From: Hyaloperonospora brassicae
Taxonomy: Eukaryota > Oomycota > Peronosporomycetes > Peronosporales > Peronosporaceae
Assembly: GCA_947650285.1 (NCBI GenBank)
Contig: CANTFL010001466.1
Span: 186,001-250,000 of the forward strand
Direction: 5' to 3'
Length of the DNA: 64,000 bases
Below, in pieces: positions 11,240-21,579 of the stretch (within the stretch, counting starts at the first letter, position 1; every line of letters begins with the position of its first letter). The position numbers and the translations under genes were made by a program. Under the pieces are notes generated by a model. The model had not been told where the DNA came from and searched no databases. It saw only the letters and a list, made by a program, of their open reading frames with translations.

Positions 11240-14200
11240 TCCGTCAAGATTTTGATCGACTCTGGTGCGTTCACAATTTTAATCAAACCTGGTCTGGCAT
11301 CCAAACTACTAAGCGCACAAATGGTACAAGCGCGTCGTTTTGACGGAACGTGGGCATAAAATCTGTATACAAAGAGAATGGAAGAAACCGTTCGCGTCGA
11401 AGGTATGAAATTCCCAAGGACGCAGTATATGGAATGGGACCTAACGGATACGCATGACTTATTATTTGGTCAACCATGGCTACCAAGTACAACTGAAGGA
11501 TCTATTGGCGATCGCAACATATTGAAGTTGAATCTCACACGAAGTGTGAAAAAGTGGATGGTCCTACCTCCCAAGAGAATCTGATCAGTTTAGTATATGA
11601 GGAGATATATCAGCTGAAAGTTACCAAGGTCGACCCATCAGAAACTTTAAGAGTTAAAATCGGTTCTGGAAAATTACAAGGATGTATATCCCGGACAACT
11701 TCCGAAATATATGCCTCCAAAGCGATCAGTGAACTTCGAACTGCAAATAAAGCCTGGTGCAGTGCCGAGCGCCCGTACTCCCTTCCGTTTTTCAAAGGTT
11801 GAGCAAGACGCACTGCAGCAATTCGTTAAAGATAATATACGAAAAGGATGGGTAGAATTATTAATTTGCCATGGGTCTCTAATATTTTTGGAATCCTAAA
11901 AAAAGATCCCACGACCGTAAAGTTCCCAAAACGCGCCGAATCGCTCCGAAGCAAAAATTTGAAAATTCTCCTTTGCTGGGTAATTGAATACCGCTATGTG
12001 AATAGCATGTCAGTCGTGGCAAAAATTCCTTTGCCGTTCATCGAAAAACTATTCGGCCGCATGGTTGGATGCAAGTACTTTACGCTTCTTCATCTTGCTC
12101 ATGGGTACCATCAAATGGTAGTTTTGCCATCAAGTCGACCCTATACGGCTTTCAGAACCCAAAAAGTAACGTACCAATGGGGTTATCTGGAATGCCTAGG
12201 GTTTGGTCACGTCTTATGCGAACGTTGTTTAGGAATCTAGGCACCTTTGTTGTGGTGTATCTGGACGACATATGCATCTTCTCCCGTACATGGAGGACCA
12301 TGTCGGCTACGTTCGTGCCGTATGCGAAGTGTTGCGCAAGGAGAAGCTTTTTGCTCGACTCTTTAAAGTGCATATGGTCGCAAAGAAATCACATTCTTAG
12401 GAAATATGGTTTCCGCTACTGGTCCACGCATCGACTCAAAGAAAACAGATTCTATCGCAATATTCCAAACACCGTCCTGTCGCGAGGAGCTGCTTCGTTT
12501 TCTGGGAATATCTGGGTATTACCGACGATTCATCTGCACTTTTGCACGACTATCGCGTCCTCTTTAAGATAAAACTAAACAAGATACTCCATGGAGCTGG
12601 GGGGACGATCAGCAACAAGCTTTTGACGCATCAATGCTCGCGCTTCAGAAGTCCCGACTTTGAAAGTGCCTGAATTTACTCATTCTTTCATCGTAACAGC
12701 GGATGTTTCTTGTTTTTGCATGGGTGGTGTTCTTACGCAATGTATAAACGGCGACGACCCCATCTTTGCGTATTATTTGAAACATCTGGGCCCACATGAA
12801 TTTAAATCATAAGCTCACGAGAAAGAGCTGTCAGCTATCAAGACTGCTCAAGAAAAATGGCGTCCGTATCTCCACGGAAGACACTTTTCAGTCTATACGG
12901 ACAATAGGCGTGCAAGTGTATGCTCCACCATTCCAAGGTGTCTCCAAAGATGGCTCGTATGTTTTTTACACGTATAACTTTGTCTTAAATCATGTCAAGG
13001 GACGATCGAATGTGGTGGCTGACGCATTATCTCGTCCAATTGTGTATGGCGAGACTTCCAGCCCCTCCGAGGTGCCCACGGACCATGTCTCCGATCCGTC
13101 GCACGTCGTCCATGAGTGGTGGGCGGATGCCTGTAATGAACACTTAACGATTTTAATGAAGCACATGGTTTACGCTGCGTTCCTTCAGTACATTCCGCTG
13201 GATGTCTTTAAACTCTTACTTAACAATGTGCAAGTTCGGGGGGGGAGTCGCCCGATAGGAGTTGCTCAAGAGCAAATCCACAACGCCGAGTTACATATTG
13301 TGCGCGCCTATATCAACGACGAAGTGCGTAAAGCGATTCAGCAGGGCCCTAGCAAAGATAAGTGTGTCTAACCAATCTGGAAAACCAAGCAGCCGGAAAA
13401 CAACTTCATATTCGACAAAGGACTTATATATATGAAGCAAGATGGTGCAATGAAGCAAATATGCATTCCGGACATACCGGTAATAAAGGCGAATAACCTA
13501 TACGTGCTTCATGATGCAGCCACAGCAGCACAGCGAGGGGTTCGCAGAATTACATGAAGTTGAAGCAATGGTGCTACTGGACGAAGATACTGGAGACGGT
13601 GCACAAGTACGTTAAGACATGTGCAACATGCTCTCGACGGAGGTCAAACAGCAAGCGAAAGAAGGGATCAATGATACCTTACCCATTCAGGAAGAATGCC
13701 GGGAAGTAGTGTCAATGGACTTCATTACTGGACTACCCGTGTCGGAAGGGTACGATGCTATTTGCGTTATCATCGACAAGTTGTTGAAGAGACCAATCTA
13801 TGCGCCAACGTATACGACTGCAGATTCCAAAGACACAAAAAGTTATTTATCGATGCCGTAGTCCGACAATATGATCGGCTAAAGGTTATCATCAGCGATC
13901 GGGATCCAAAGTTCACGGCAAACTTTTGGAGATCTCTAACGACCATTATGGGTGTCAAGCTAAGCATGACGACCGCTCATAGAGCGCAAGAGGATGGACA
14001 ATTAGAACGCCAAAACTTGGTGTTAGAAGACGCTTTACGCTGCCTCGTAGCTTATAGATGAGAAAATTGGGTCAAGTTACTTAGTACAGTAGAATACGCG
14101 CACGCCACTTCAGTGAACGTGTCTACTAAGCTTACCCCATTTGGGATTAATAACGTAAAAAGTATCCAATCTGATTGCTCACAAATACAAAGTCTACGAT

Positions 14201-14523
14201 GGTATGGATCCACAACCCATCTCAGAGTTCGCCTCGAAGTTCGTTAAGGAGCGCCAAGACCTAGTGCGCAAGGCATGCGAAAACCTGGAAAAATCCCAGG
14301 AGAGACAGAAGAAGTACAACGACTCGAAAAGAACAAGCTTCACCTTGAGTGTCGGTCACTCGATTTTTCTGGATATCAAGAACCTTCCACTTAAAACAGT
14401 CAACGCTTCCATGGAGTTAAAGAAAGCCGAGCTCACAGCAAATAAAATTGGACCGTTTGCGATAATATCGATGATCAACCCCGTTGAAGCTAAACATAAG
14501 CTACCGCGAAATATGTAGAGACT
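11240..14523 (+). pseudogene. Gypsy pol relic: protease, RT, RNase H, integrase
   Basis: Domains appear in order but in changing frames. The protease reads KILIDSGAFTILI (about 11246-11285). RT shows LQIKPGAVPSARTPFRFSKV (about 11735-11800), the fingers/palm part with GCKYFTLLHLAHGYHQM, and the catalytic VYLDDICIFSRT (about 12256-12292). RNase H includes HEKELSAIKTAQ, SVYTDN and HVKGRSNVVADALSRP (about 12990-13045). Integrase has an HHCC-type CATCSRRR (13621 on), the core with VSMDFITGLPV, VIISDRDPKFTANFW and TAHRAQEDGQLERQN (13690-14010), and the C-terminal GPFAIISMINP (about 14450-14480). Many stops and shifts make it inactive. The 3' end is split from the chromodomain by the solo LTR at 14529. 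Confidence 0.8.
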
Positions 14524-14528
14524 GCATC

Positions 14529-14995
14529 TGTAACGGGGCACGCTTTTGCTCGGATAACTGAGCAAGGCCTTGTATTGATAACAATACAAGGGTGCGTACG
14601 CCCGACGTCACGTACACGTGGCATGAGGAAGCGCGACCAAGACAATACAGAACTCGAAAGCTCTTTCTTGAGGGAAAGTAGAACTGTTGTATGATATAGT
14701 TATGTTTTCTCACCAAATCATCTTTTGACTTACTCTAACTATACTAAACTATCTTCTCCCATGTGGGTCTTCTGTCCACCACCCATTGCGCGCGTCCAGC
14801 ACCGATCGGTGGTTGAGTTAATTGATGTACACCGTACATCAACCGAGAAGTGGACCCCTCCACGGATATTATCCTTAGCGATAATCCGACAACATCACTC
14901 ATTTCGAGTGATGTTTATTGAATATTATCAAATCGATAATATCTAAAAATGTGTACTTACGTACCAATTTTATGTAACGGGCTTACCCCGTTACA
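14529..14995 (-). repeat. Solo LTR inside gypsy pol, with GCATC target duplication
   Basis: This 467-bp LTR runs from TGTAACGGGGCACGC to ACCCCGTTACA. It is flanked by GCATC at 14524-14528 and again at 14996-15000, a 5-bp target duplication. It separates integrase from chromodomain of the host gypsy. Joining the flanks restores the reading frame RLHPSFNVDLL typical of that region, which proves the nesting. Two hairpins lie inside the left edge (TTGCTC/GAGCAA and CCTTGTATTG/CAATACAAGG), and a third palindrome lies at the right edge (TGTAACGGG-ctta-CCCCGTTACA). Orientation is minus relative to the full-length element at 41215. Confidence 0.9.
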
Positions 14996-15267
14996 GCATC
15001 CATCGTTTAACGTCGACCTACTCTATCCATATACGCCGAATGCGTCCGAGTTCGCTGGACGGATGATTCCGAAGGCATCATTAATCATCCTACAGGCAGA
15101 TACTGGGAAGGAACCACACATCGTGGTAAATTTGCTTCATCGTCGTCAGTGCAGCCGCCAAGTAAAATGGTTAGTAAAATGGCACGGCCTCCCAGAGTGT
15201 GTTAGTGATTGGGAGCGCAAGAAAGCTATCTGCCATGTTTTGCATTGTCAGCGACTAGTACAGGACT
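14996..15267 (+). pseudogene. Chromodomain of the nest gypsy element
   Basis: The frame reads LHPSFNVDLLYPYTPN, then VKWLVKWHGLPECVSDWERK and LVQDFRD, a chromodomain attached to an integrase C-terminus. Such domains target chromovirus integration to particular chromatin marks. The end of the domain is cut by the hAT insertion. Sequence after the hAT element (18725 on) continues in frame for a few codons before the 3' LTR. Confidence 0.75.
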
Positions 15268-15886
15268 TTCGAGACTAGGGCTGGGCAATTCGAGTATTCG
15301 TCGAACATTGAGGTCTCTTCGAATAATTCGACTCGAACATCTAACAGCATTGAACATACGAGCCGCTTATAATCTTCGAGTCGAATATTCGACTCAACTA
15401 ATTATAGACAAATACATTAAAACAAACCTTTGGATAAGGTAGCCAGTTTATCTCGACAGATTTGAAGTAACTTTTTTATTTAGACCAATTTGAGAACCAA
15501 TCATTATTATTAGAGCAGAATTGCTGACTGCATTAATGTATACGTTGTATATAGCCAATACAAAATCTCCATTTATAATGACTACCGTCCATAACGCCAG
15601 CTTAAGCTCGACCGCCGCCGCAGCCTCAAGCTCGTGTGCTGCCATCACATCATTTAGCTCGACTGTATTGGTAATGTTGTTGTATGGGGTACTAGTGACC
15701 ACATAGCAAGGACGAAACTGCATGATTTGTGTGTAACGCTGGGATCGGCTGATCGTTTTGCAACTTACACGCAGAGTCGTTATCGATAGTCTTAGAGTAG
15801 TAAAACAAGACGAACTAAGGACCTAGGTAGATGATAATTCACTTTCCATTTTACCTTCTTCTTAGCGTTTCTACTATACATCGTCC

Positions 15887-17830
15887 TTGGCTGCTGCCAG
15901 AGGTCAAAAGGCTGCCGCCGCAGCCCCCTCAATGGCAATTCCTGATGAAGATGCTCAAGCTATGTCCAGGTCAGAGTCAGCGACCTTGGAAATTAAATTG
16001 AAAGTTGATGATCACTTTATAATGGACAAAGACGCCTGCTTAGCAAAGTGCATTCATTGCAAGAGAGCGTTCAGAGGGAACAAAGCCACAAAAACGAATT
16101 TGAACAAGCACGTCCAAGACAAACATCCGACCAAGCTGGTGGTGCCTCTCCACGACTCGCAACGACGCCCAGTCGGTAAATTGCCCCGATTTCTGCAATT
16201 GCTCGGCGTCAATATTCAAGACAAGTTTGAGGCGGCACTTTTAAATTTCTTTTTACTAACTGATCAGCCTTTTGCTTTGATCGAGAGTGAAAGTTTCAAA
16301 AGTTGGTGAAGTTGATGAATACCCGCGTGAATATCTATTCAAGAACGACGTTGACCCGCCGTATCAAAGCCGCGTTTGAAAAAAAATCGATAAAAAACAG
16401 CCGAATTTCTCACGGAATTAATTTAAAGCTTCATTTTACAATGGACGTTTGGACATCGCCAGCTGGTATCCCGATCATGGCTATTACAGTGCAATTTTAT
16501 TTCCGACTGGAATCTTTAATCGCTGATGATTGATTGTGTGCACGTGCCTAGTTCACATACAGGAATGAATATGGCAGAGGTGGTCAAAAATTCATTCGAC
16601 GATATGGGTCTTTTAGACAATATCTTAAGGTTTACCGTTGACAATACCGGAAACAACGGAACGATGCTTAAGAAGCTATAGGATGACCCTGATGTGAAGC
16701 TGTCTCCAGACATGCACTTTCGTTGCTTTGCACATGTTTCAAACTTAGCGGTACATAACACCATGGAATCCATGAAAGGCAGTATAACCGCCATAAGAGA
16801 CACCGCCCATGCTACTCGATACTCGCATCGTAAAATGAATCAGCTGGAAGATTACTGGACGGCAAATAAAGATGAACACGGCCAGAGTGCTCCAATAAAG
16901 TTCTTGAAACCCGTGATGGACGTTAAGGCGCATTGGAATTCAACGTGCGACATGTTGGACTGGGTGTTAAAGTTACTCAAGCCATTAACCAAGCATATGC
17001 ACGATCTGGCCGACGATGAAGAAGCACATATGCAAAGACAACACCGACGCGCAGATCGAGACAGTGTTAAAGTTCAAGCTGTCGTCCACATAGTGGGACA
17101 CTTCCAAGACTCTTCACGAATTTTTATGGGCCTTAAAATTGCTACGGAATTGACATGCGGTGACACGTACGTTACGCTATCTAAAGTGGTACCGCTCTAC
17201 ACCGAGCTATTGGATCACATTGGTATATTTTTGGAGAATTTGACGATCAAAAACGAGATGTGTGGAGCGATTAATAAAGGCAAGGACACTTTTGAACGCT
17301 ACTACGACATTACAAGCCAGAGCTGCACAACGGCGACTCTACTTGATCCACGATTTCGGCTTGGCAACCATTCTATGCGGTATGATGAGGACCCTTATAA
17401 AAACGAAGACCCATAGTATATACTTCGAATTGCGAGACATATATACACCTCAGGCGATAAAACAAGCGAAAGGGACGCCGCCAACACAGAATTGCAGAGC
17501 TGTATACCGAATGAATTTGGGAGCCGAATGTTTAAGAAGCCAAGGAAGGCCCTTGTGACATTAATTGATGAACTCGGCATTTATTTGCGGGGCGCACAAG
17601 AAGGTCCTATGATGCTACCACTTTTGTGGTGGAAGTCACAAGAAAAAATGTTTTCAACATTCGCGAAAATGGCAATGAACTATCTCGTCATTCCTAAGAC
17701 CTCGACATCATCGTAACGAGCTTTCTCCGCGGCAAGCCTGTTATTTAATGACGAACGATGTTCACTGGGGGCACGCGCCATTCGCGCAAGTTACTGCCTC
17801 AAGAATTGGCTTAAATGGGAGGCACGTAAG
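15887..17830 (+). pseudogene. hAT transposase (BED finger to dimerisation domain), broken
   Basis: A 140-codon frame at 15887-16309, with its first ATG at about 15931, holds a BED-type finger: CIHCKRAFRGNKATKTNLNK then HVQDKH. In following frames come the catalytic-domain piece LHFTMDVWTSPAGIPIMAIT (16430-16490), the long block containing DMHFRCFAHVSNLAVH (16710-16757) and VKAHWNSTCDMLDW, and the C-terminal dimerisation region WWKSQEKMFSTFAKMAMNYL. That region is followed, past an in-frame TAA at 17714-17716, by RAFSAASLLF. At least two frame changes and several stops disable it. The ATG-less start of the first frame suggests a lost or spliced first exon. Confidence 0.8.
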
Positions 17831-18715
17831 TAGTGCGCTAAAATCAATACATTGGTGGCAGCTTCAAGATTCGCTTATCATGATGTTAGATCGTCTATAT
17901 TAGAGCTATTTATCACTCACAAGACAAACGTAGAGTGGAAATCACCTCTTTCATCTACCATGACACAAACATTTTCCTTCCACGTTCCTCGTTCTGCTTG
18001 CTTGGTAATACAAAAGTCACGGGGGACACACTCAAAAGGCACGTGATAATTACTGCTACCCCATTTATGATAATTAAACTTTGTGCGCACTCTTGGCCGG
18101 GTGGATGGGACTGCGCGTCGCGATTGCATTCGCTTCAGTAAAAAGATGAAGCATGGATAGGAGGCCTGATCCACTTCGGAAGTCCTAGCGTGCCATCTTG
18201 ACGTTATTTCTGATCGCTTCCGTGGTAATTGGCTTGCTCTGCTCTTCACGCCTATACCATTGCACAACTAGCGCAGACTTCCCTGGCGCACCACACGACG
18301 AAGAATATCTTGGCCTGGTGCTTGCTCTGCATAAAATGCCTGTTCACACAGCGAACGGGTCGGCGCGATGTGAGGCACTTCGTGAGTAGAAACGAACATT
18401 GACACGGGTCTATCAATCTCTGTCACATACCTTGTTTTGCGGGTACCGGGGTGTTGCTTTACTTTCGGGCTGCACGCTGCGTAGCCTCCCGTAGCACGCA
18501 CAGAGAATCTAAGGCCTCTCAGGTGATCTTCATCTGTTACCGTTGTTGGTCGAAGAGCTCAAATTGGGGAGTGACCGTCATTTTTCGAATTAATGTTCGA
18601 CTAGACCACTCGAATCTTCGACAAACGAATTTTTCGATTGATTAATAGGTCTCGAATATTCAATTTGAATGTTTGAGTCGAACATTTCATTAGAATATTC
18701 GATTTGTCCAGCTCT
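17831..18715. other. Non-coding 3' part of the hAT element
   Basis: About 900 bp between the dimerisation domain and the right terminus. Open frames here are short and unrecognised. TTCGA/TCGAA words cluster in the last 150 bp. Confidence 0.4.
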
Positions 18716-18752
18716 ATTCGAGACCGCCAACGCGGAGTCAAGTCCGGTGAGA

Positions 18753-18802
18753 TGTCATGTCGCCGAGACGTGCAACACGACTGAGCTACATATAGGCTAA
18801 AT
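18753..18802 (+). repeat. Gypsy 3' LTR, first fragment
   Basis: It starts TGTCATGTCGCCGAG and corresponds to 9204 onward of the 5' LTR. It is interrupted at TAAAT by the Copia insertion. Confidence 0.7.
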
Positions 18803-19014
18803 TGTAGGGTGATATGCTTATTCAGTGGATGGACAATTGGATTCTGTATTCACATTTTATGTCTTTTCTTCTACCTGACACTTTCCCAAAGCCATCCACA
18901 CCACCCATTTTGCCACGCAGCCGCTCTGCCTTCCTATCTAAACGAATGACGCTAATCGACACATCGCGCCGAATCTCCACTCCACCAAGATAACAAGTCC
19001 CTCGCTTTCCTACA
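18803..19014 (-). repeat. Copia 3' LTR
   Basis: A 212-bp terminal repeat, TGTAGGGTGATATGC to CTTTCCTACA on the plus strand. It is identical to 23777-23988 except for one T/C difference in the GTCTTTTCTT/GTCTTCTCTT segment. Confidence 0.95.
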
Positions 19015-19098
19015 CTCCTCCTCGAGTGCGTTTTCGTTTTCGTCTCTTCCTTCTTTCATTGAGCTCCTTGAACACCCATAATCGTCCTTGATCTTTCC

Positions 19099-20619
19099 TT
19101 AGCCGATGCACATGAGCTGACGCAATGTTCCCAGCTTCATCGCATCCAGCGCCTTCGTCATGAGGTCCGCCAGCATCTGCTCCGATCGAACGTAGCTCGC
19201 CACGACGACACCGCGACGTGCGAAATCATAGAGAAATTTGAGCCGCACGTCCACGTGCTTTGCCTTCAGTGACGACGCCTCGCCGGCGATCTGGCTGATC
19301 GCCGCTTGGTTGTCAACGTGCAGCTGCATCGGGAGTGCCGGCTCGAGTCCAATTTCGCGCAACATCTCGCGCAATCCGAGCACCTCGCGCGCGACCTCGC
19401 TTGCCGCGACGAACTCGGCCTCCATTGTCGACAGCGCGACGCCTCCCTGCTTCCGTGCGCTCCAGCTCACGTCCATGCCGTTCAGGCGCACCACGCCGCC
19501 AGTCATCGACTTCCTGTCCGATTTATCGGCAGCGAAGTCGGCGTCACTGAACGCCTCGAGCCGCATCGTCGCGTTGCCGTTACGCTCGGGCTTCATGGAG
19601 ATCTTGAGTCCCGCCGTACCCTTGAGGTAACGCGCGACGCGTTTCGCCAGCTTCCAGTCATACACACGAGGCGCGTGTGTCTGACGCGTCGCCTTGTGAA
19701 CCGCGAAGGCGATGTCCGGGCGCGTGCATCGCGCAACCCACAGCAGAGAGCCGACCAGCGACTGAAAGTCCCGCACCGTCGCTCCTGCCTTTGCGTTCTT
19801 GGTCCCCAAGAGCTCCGCGTCCCCCGCTTCGACCTCGTAGCAGTCGTCGCCCATTGGCGTTCGTGTCGGGTTGGCATTGGCGAGTCCGTTGTCGCTCACG
19901 AGGTTGCCAATCGACTCTTCCTGGTCGAGTTTGTACCCGCCCTCGCCGTCGAGCTGCACGCGCATGCCCAGAAACTTGTTAACTTGTCCTAAGTCCTTTA
20001 TCGAAAGCGACGCGAGGCTGTCGAAGAACCTGTCCACTGCCGCAGCGCTCGTTCCTGTCGCAAGGAGGTCGTCGACATACACGCCGACGACAACGAGGTC
20101 CGCAACATCACGCTTCCAGTAGAAACACATGTCGCTCACACAGCGCACGAAACCGGCATCGACCAGCTTGGTGTGCAACAGCTGGCTCCACAGTCTTCCT
20201 GCCTGCTTGAGGCCGTATAGACTCTTGCGGAGCTCAAGCACGAGCTCGCTCGTATTCGTGGCCCCGTGCGCACGCATCGTCTCCTCCGAGACCTGCATCC
20301 CGCGTGGCATCTGGAGGAAGATGCGCAGGTTCGCCTCCTTCTCCGCCTTCACGTATGCGTTTGGGATGTCGCCGTGCTTGGCAGGCACCCCCCACGTGGC
20401 CGCGAGTGCCAGGATCACCTTGACCGTCGAGAGATCCATCACTGCGGCAAAGGTGAGCGTATAATCGACGCCGAGCACCTGCTCGTTGCCGCACGCGACC
20501 AGACGCGCCTTCAGTCGCTCGAGGTCGCCCTGCGCATCAGTCTTCGTCTTGTAGACCCACTTCGTGTGCAGCGCGTGCGTCCCTGGCGGTCGCTTGACGA
20601 TCGTCCACACGTCGTTGCT
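19099..20619 (-). CDS. Copia reverse transcriptase and RNase H (3' part of polyprotein)
   Basis: This is the third open segment of the Copia gag-pol frame, downstream of an in-frame TAG at 20620-20622. It reads NDVWTIVKRPPG, then WVYKTKTDAQGDLERLKARL, the RT motif KSLYGLKQAGRLW, catalytic VGVYVDDLLATGT, and KDLGQVNKFLGMRV. RNase H follows with EAFSDADFAADK, ALSTMEAEFVAAS and LHVDNQAAISQIAGE, so the catalytic Asp-Glu-Asp set is present. It ends MTKALDAMKLGTLRQLM, about 85 bp before the 3' LTR. RT and RNase H look functionally intact. It would be translated only by readthrough of the upstream stops, as there is no ATG at its head. Confidence 0.85.
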   Translation of the reverse strand, partial: SNDVWTIVKRPPGTHALHTKWVYKTKTDAQGDLERLKARLVACGNEQVLGVDYTLTFAAVMDLSTVKVILALAATWGVPAKHGDIPNAYVKAEKEANLRIFLQMPRGMQVSEETMRAHGATNTSELVLELRKSLYGLKQAGRLWSQLLHTKLVDAGFVRCVSDMCFYWKRDVADLVVVGVYVDDLLATGTSAAAVDRFFDSLASLSIKDLGQVNKFLGMRVQLDGEGGYKLDQEESIGNLVSDNGLANANPTRTPMGDDCYEVEAGDAELLGTKNAKAGATVRDFQSLVGSLLWVARCTRPDIAFAVHKATRQTHAPRVYDWKLAKRVARYLKGTAGLKISMKPERNGNATMRLEAFSDADFAADKSDRKSMTGGVVRLNGMDVSWSARKQGGVALSTMEAEFVAASEVAREVLGLREMLREIGLEPALPMQLHVDNQAAISQIAGEASSLKAKHVDVRLKFLYDFARRGVVVASYVRSEQMLADLMTKALDAMKLGTLRQLMCIG

Positions 20620-21579
20620 CTAAAGCGCCGCGATTTCTTCTACCATGGCCTTCACCCAGCCGTCACGCCTTCCTCCGCGCATCGCCTCCCCGTAACTGGT
20701 CGGGTCGCGCTCGAAAGCCGCGCTCACCACCTCTCCGCTCGCAACTGTCTCCTCCTGTCGAGCTGCCGCTTCAGCGCGCTTCGACGCGCCGCGCGTTCCG
20801 TGCGCCGATCGCTTCCACGTTCTTCGACTCTTCTTACGAGCCGTATCGCCGCCTCCTGCACTGCCACCATTCGTGACGGGTGCCGCTGGCGTATCGGCCT
20901 CGTCCGCGTCGCCAGCTCGGTCGCAAGCGTTCATCGCACGCTGAAGCTGCGCGTTCTGCGCCTCCGACAACGTTTCGATGTCCTTGACGTGCTGCGTAAC
21001 GACCACCTTGTTCTCGCGCGGCAGTAGCACCTTGTACCCCTTCGTTTCTTCGCTCACACCGACGATAATTCCGCGCTGCGATCGCTTCAGCAGCGAGTTC
21101 TTGCGCGGGTCGCGGTAGACGCTGCACGGTGAGCCGAAGACGACGGTGTCGCGTAGATCAGGCACCTTGCCCGTCAACATCTCGAGCGGAGACGATCGCT
21201 TCACGTTAGCGCGCGTCGGGCTCCGGTTCAGGATGTACACGGCGTATTGGACGGCGTCGCCCCAGTATTGCAACGGCAGCGCGCATGCGAACATCATGCT
21301 GCGCGCGAGATTCAACACCGTCCGGTGCATCCTCTCCGCCTTCCCGTTCGACGCTTGGTTGCGCGCCTCCGAAACTTGTCGCGCGACACCCGTGCGCTGG
21401 CAGAATAGGTCGATATTGGCGTACTCGCCCCCGCCATCTGTCCTCAGGACGTGGATTTTGAACCCGAAGAGCCGCTCGAAGTGTATGAGAAACGCCTCAA
21501 ACTTCTTCGCCGCCGCGTCCTTAGTACGCGCGAGGAACACGCGGCAGTAGTTTGACTTGTGGTCAATGAAATTGACCAG
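20620..21579 (-). CDS. Copia integrase core and C-terminal part (middle of polyprotein)
   Basis: This segment is in the same frame as gag and RT and lies between the in-frame TAA at 21580-21582 and the TAG at 20620-20622. After the TAA it continues LVNFIDHKSNYCRVFLART. It contains the integrase core (HVLRTDGGGEYANIDLFCQ and QASNGKAERMHRTVLNLAR) and the conserved YILNRSPTRANVKRSSP with PCSVYRDPRKNS. The C-terminal region is basic and Ala/Ser rich and leads to EEIAAL before the stop. The catalytic residues D (in the DHKSNYC context), D (TDGGGE) and E (KAERMHRT) can be seen. The only damage is the flanking nonsense codons. Confidence 0.8.
   Translation of the reverse strand: MVNFIDHKSNYCRVFLARTKDAAAKKFEAFLIHFERLFGFKIHVLRTDGGGEYANIDLFCQRTGVARQVSEARNQASNGKAERMHRTVLNLARSMMFACALPLQYWGDAVQYAVYILNRSPTRANVKRSSPLEMLTGKVPDLRDTVVFGSPCSVYRDPRKNSLLKRSQRGIIVGVSEETKGYKVLLPRENKVVVTQHVKDIETLSEAQNAQLQRAMNACDRAGDADEADTPAAPVTNGGSAGGGDTARKKSRRTWKRSAHGTRGASKRAEAAARQEETVASGEVVSAAFERDPTSYGEAMRGGRRDGWVKAMVEEIAAL

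Larger units (their letters stand above)
15276..18716 (+). mobile_element. hAT DNA transposon with 8-bp target duplication
   Basis: The 3441-bp element is bounded by imperfect inverted termini, TAGGGCTGGGCAATTCGAG on the left and (reverse complement) TAGAGCTGGACAAATCGAA on the right. It is flanked by a perfect 8-bp duplication TTCGAGAC (15268-15275 and 18717-18724), the hallmark of the hAT superfamily. Subterminal regions on both sides contain repeated TTCGA/TCGAA words, probable transposase binding sites. Internally it encodes a BED-finger transposase, now broken. It interrupts the chromodomain tail of the surrounding gypsy element. Confidence 0.9.
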
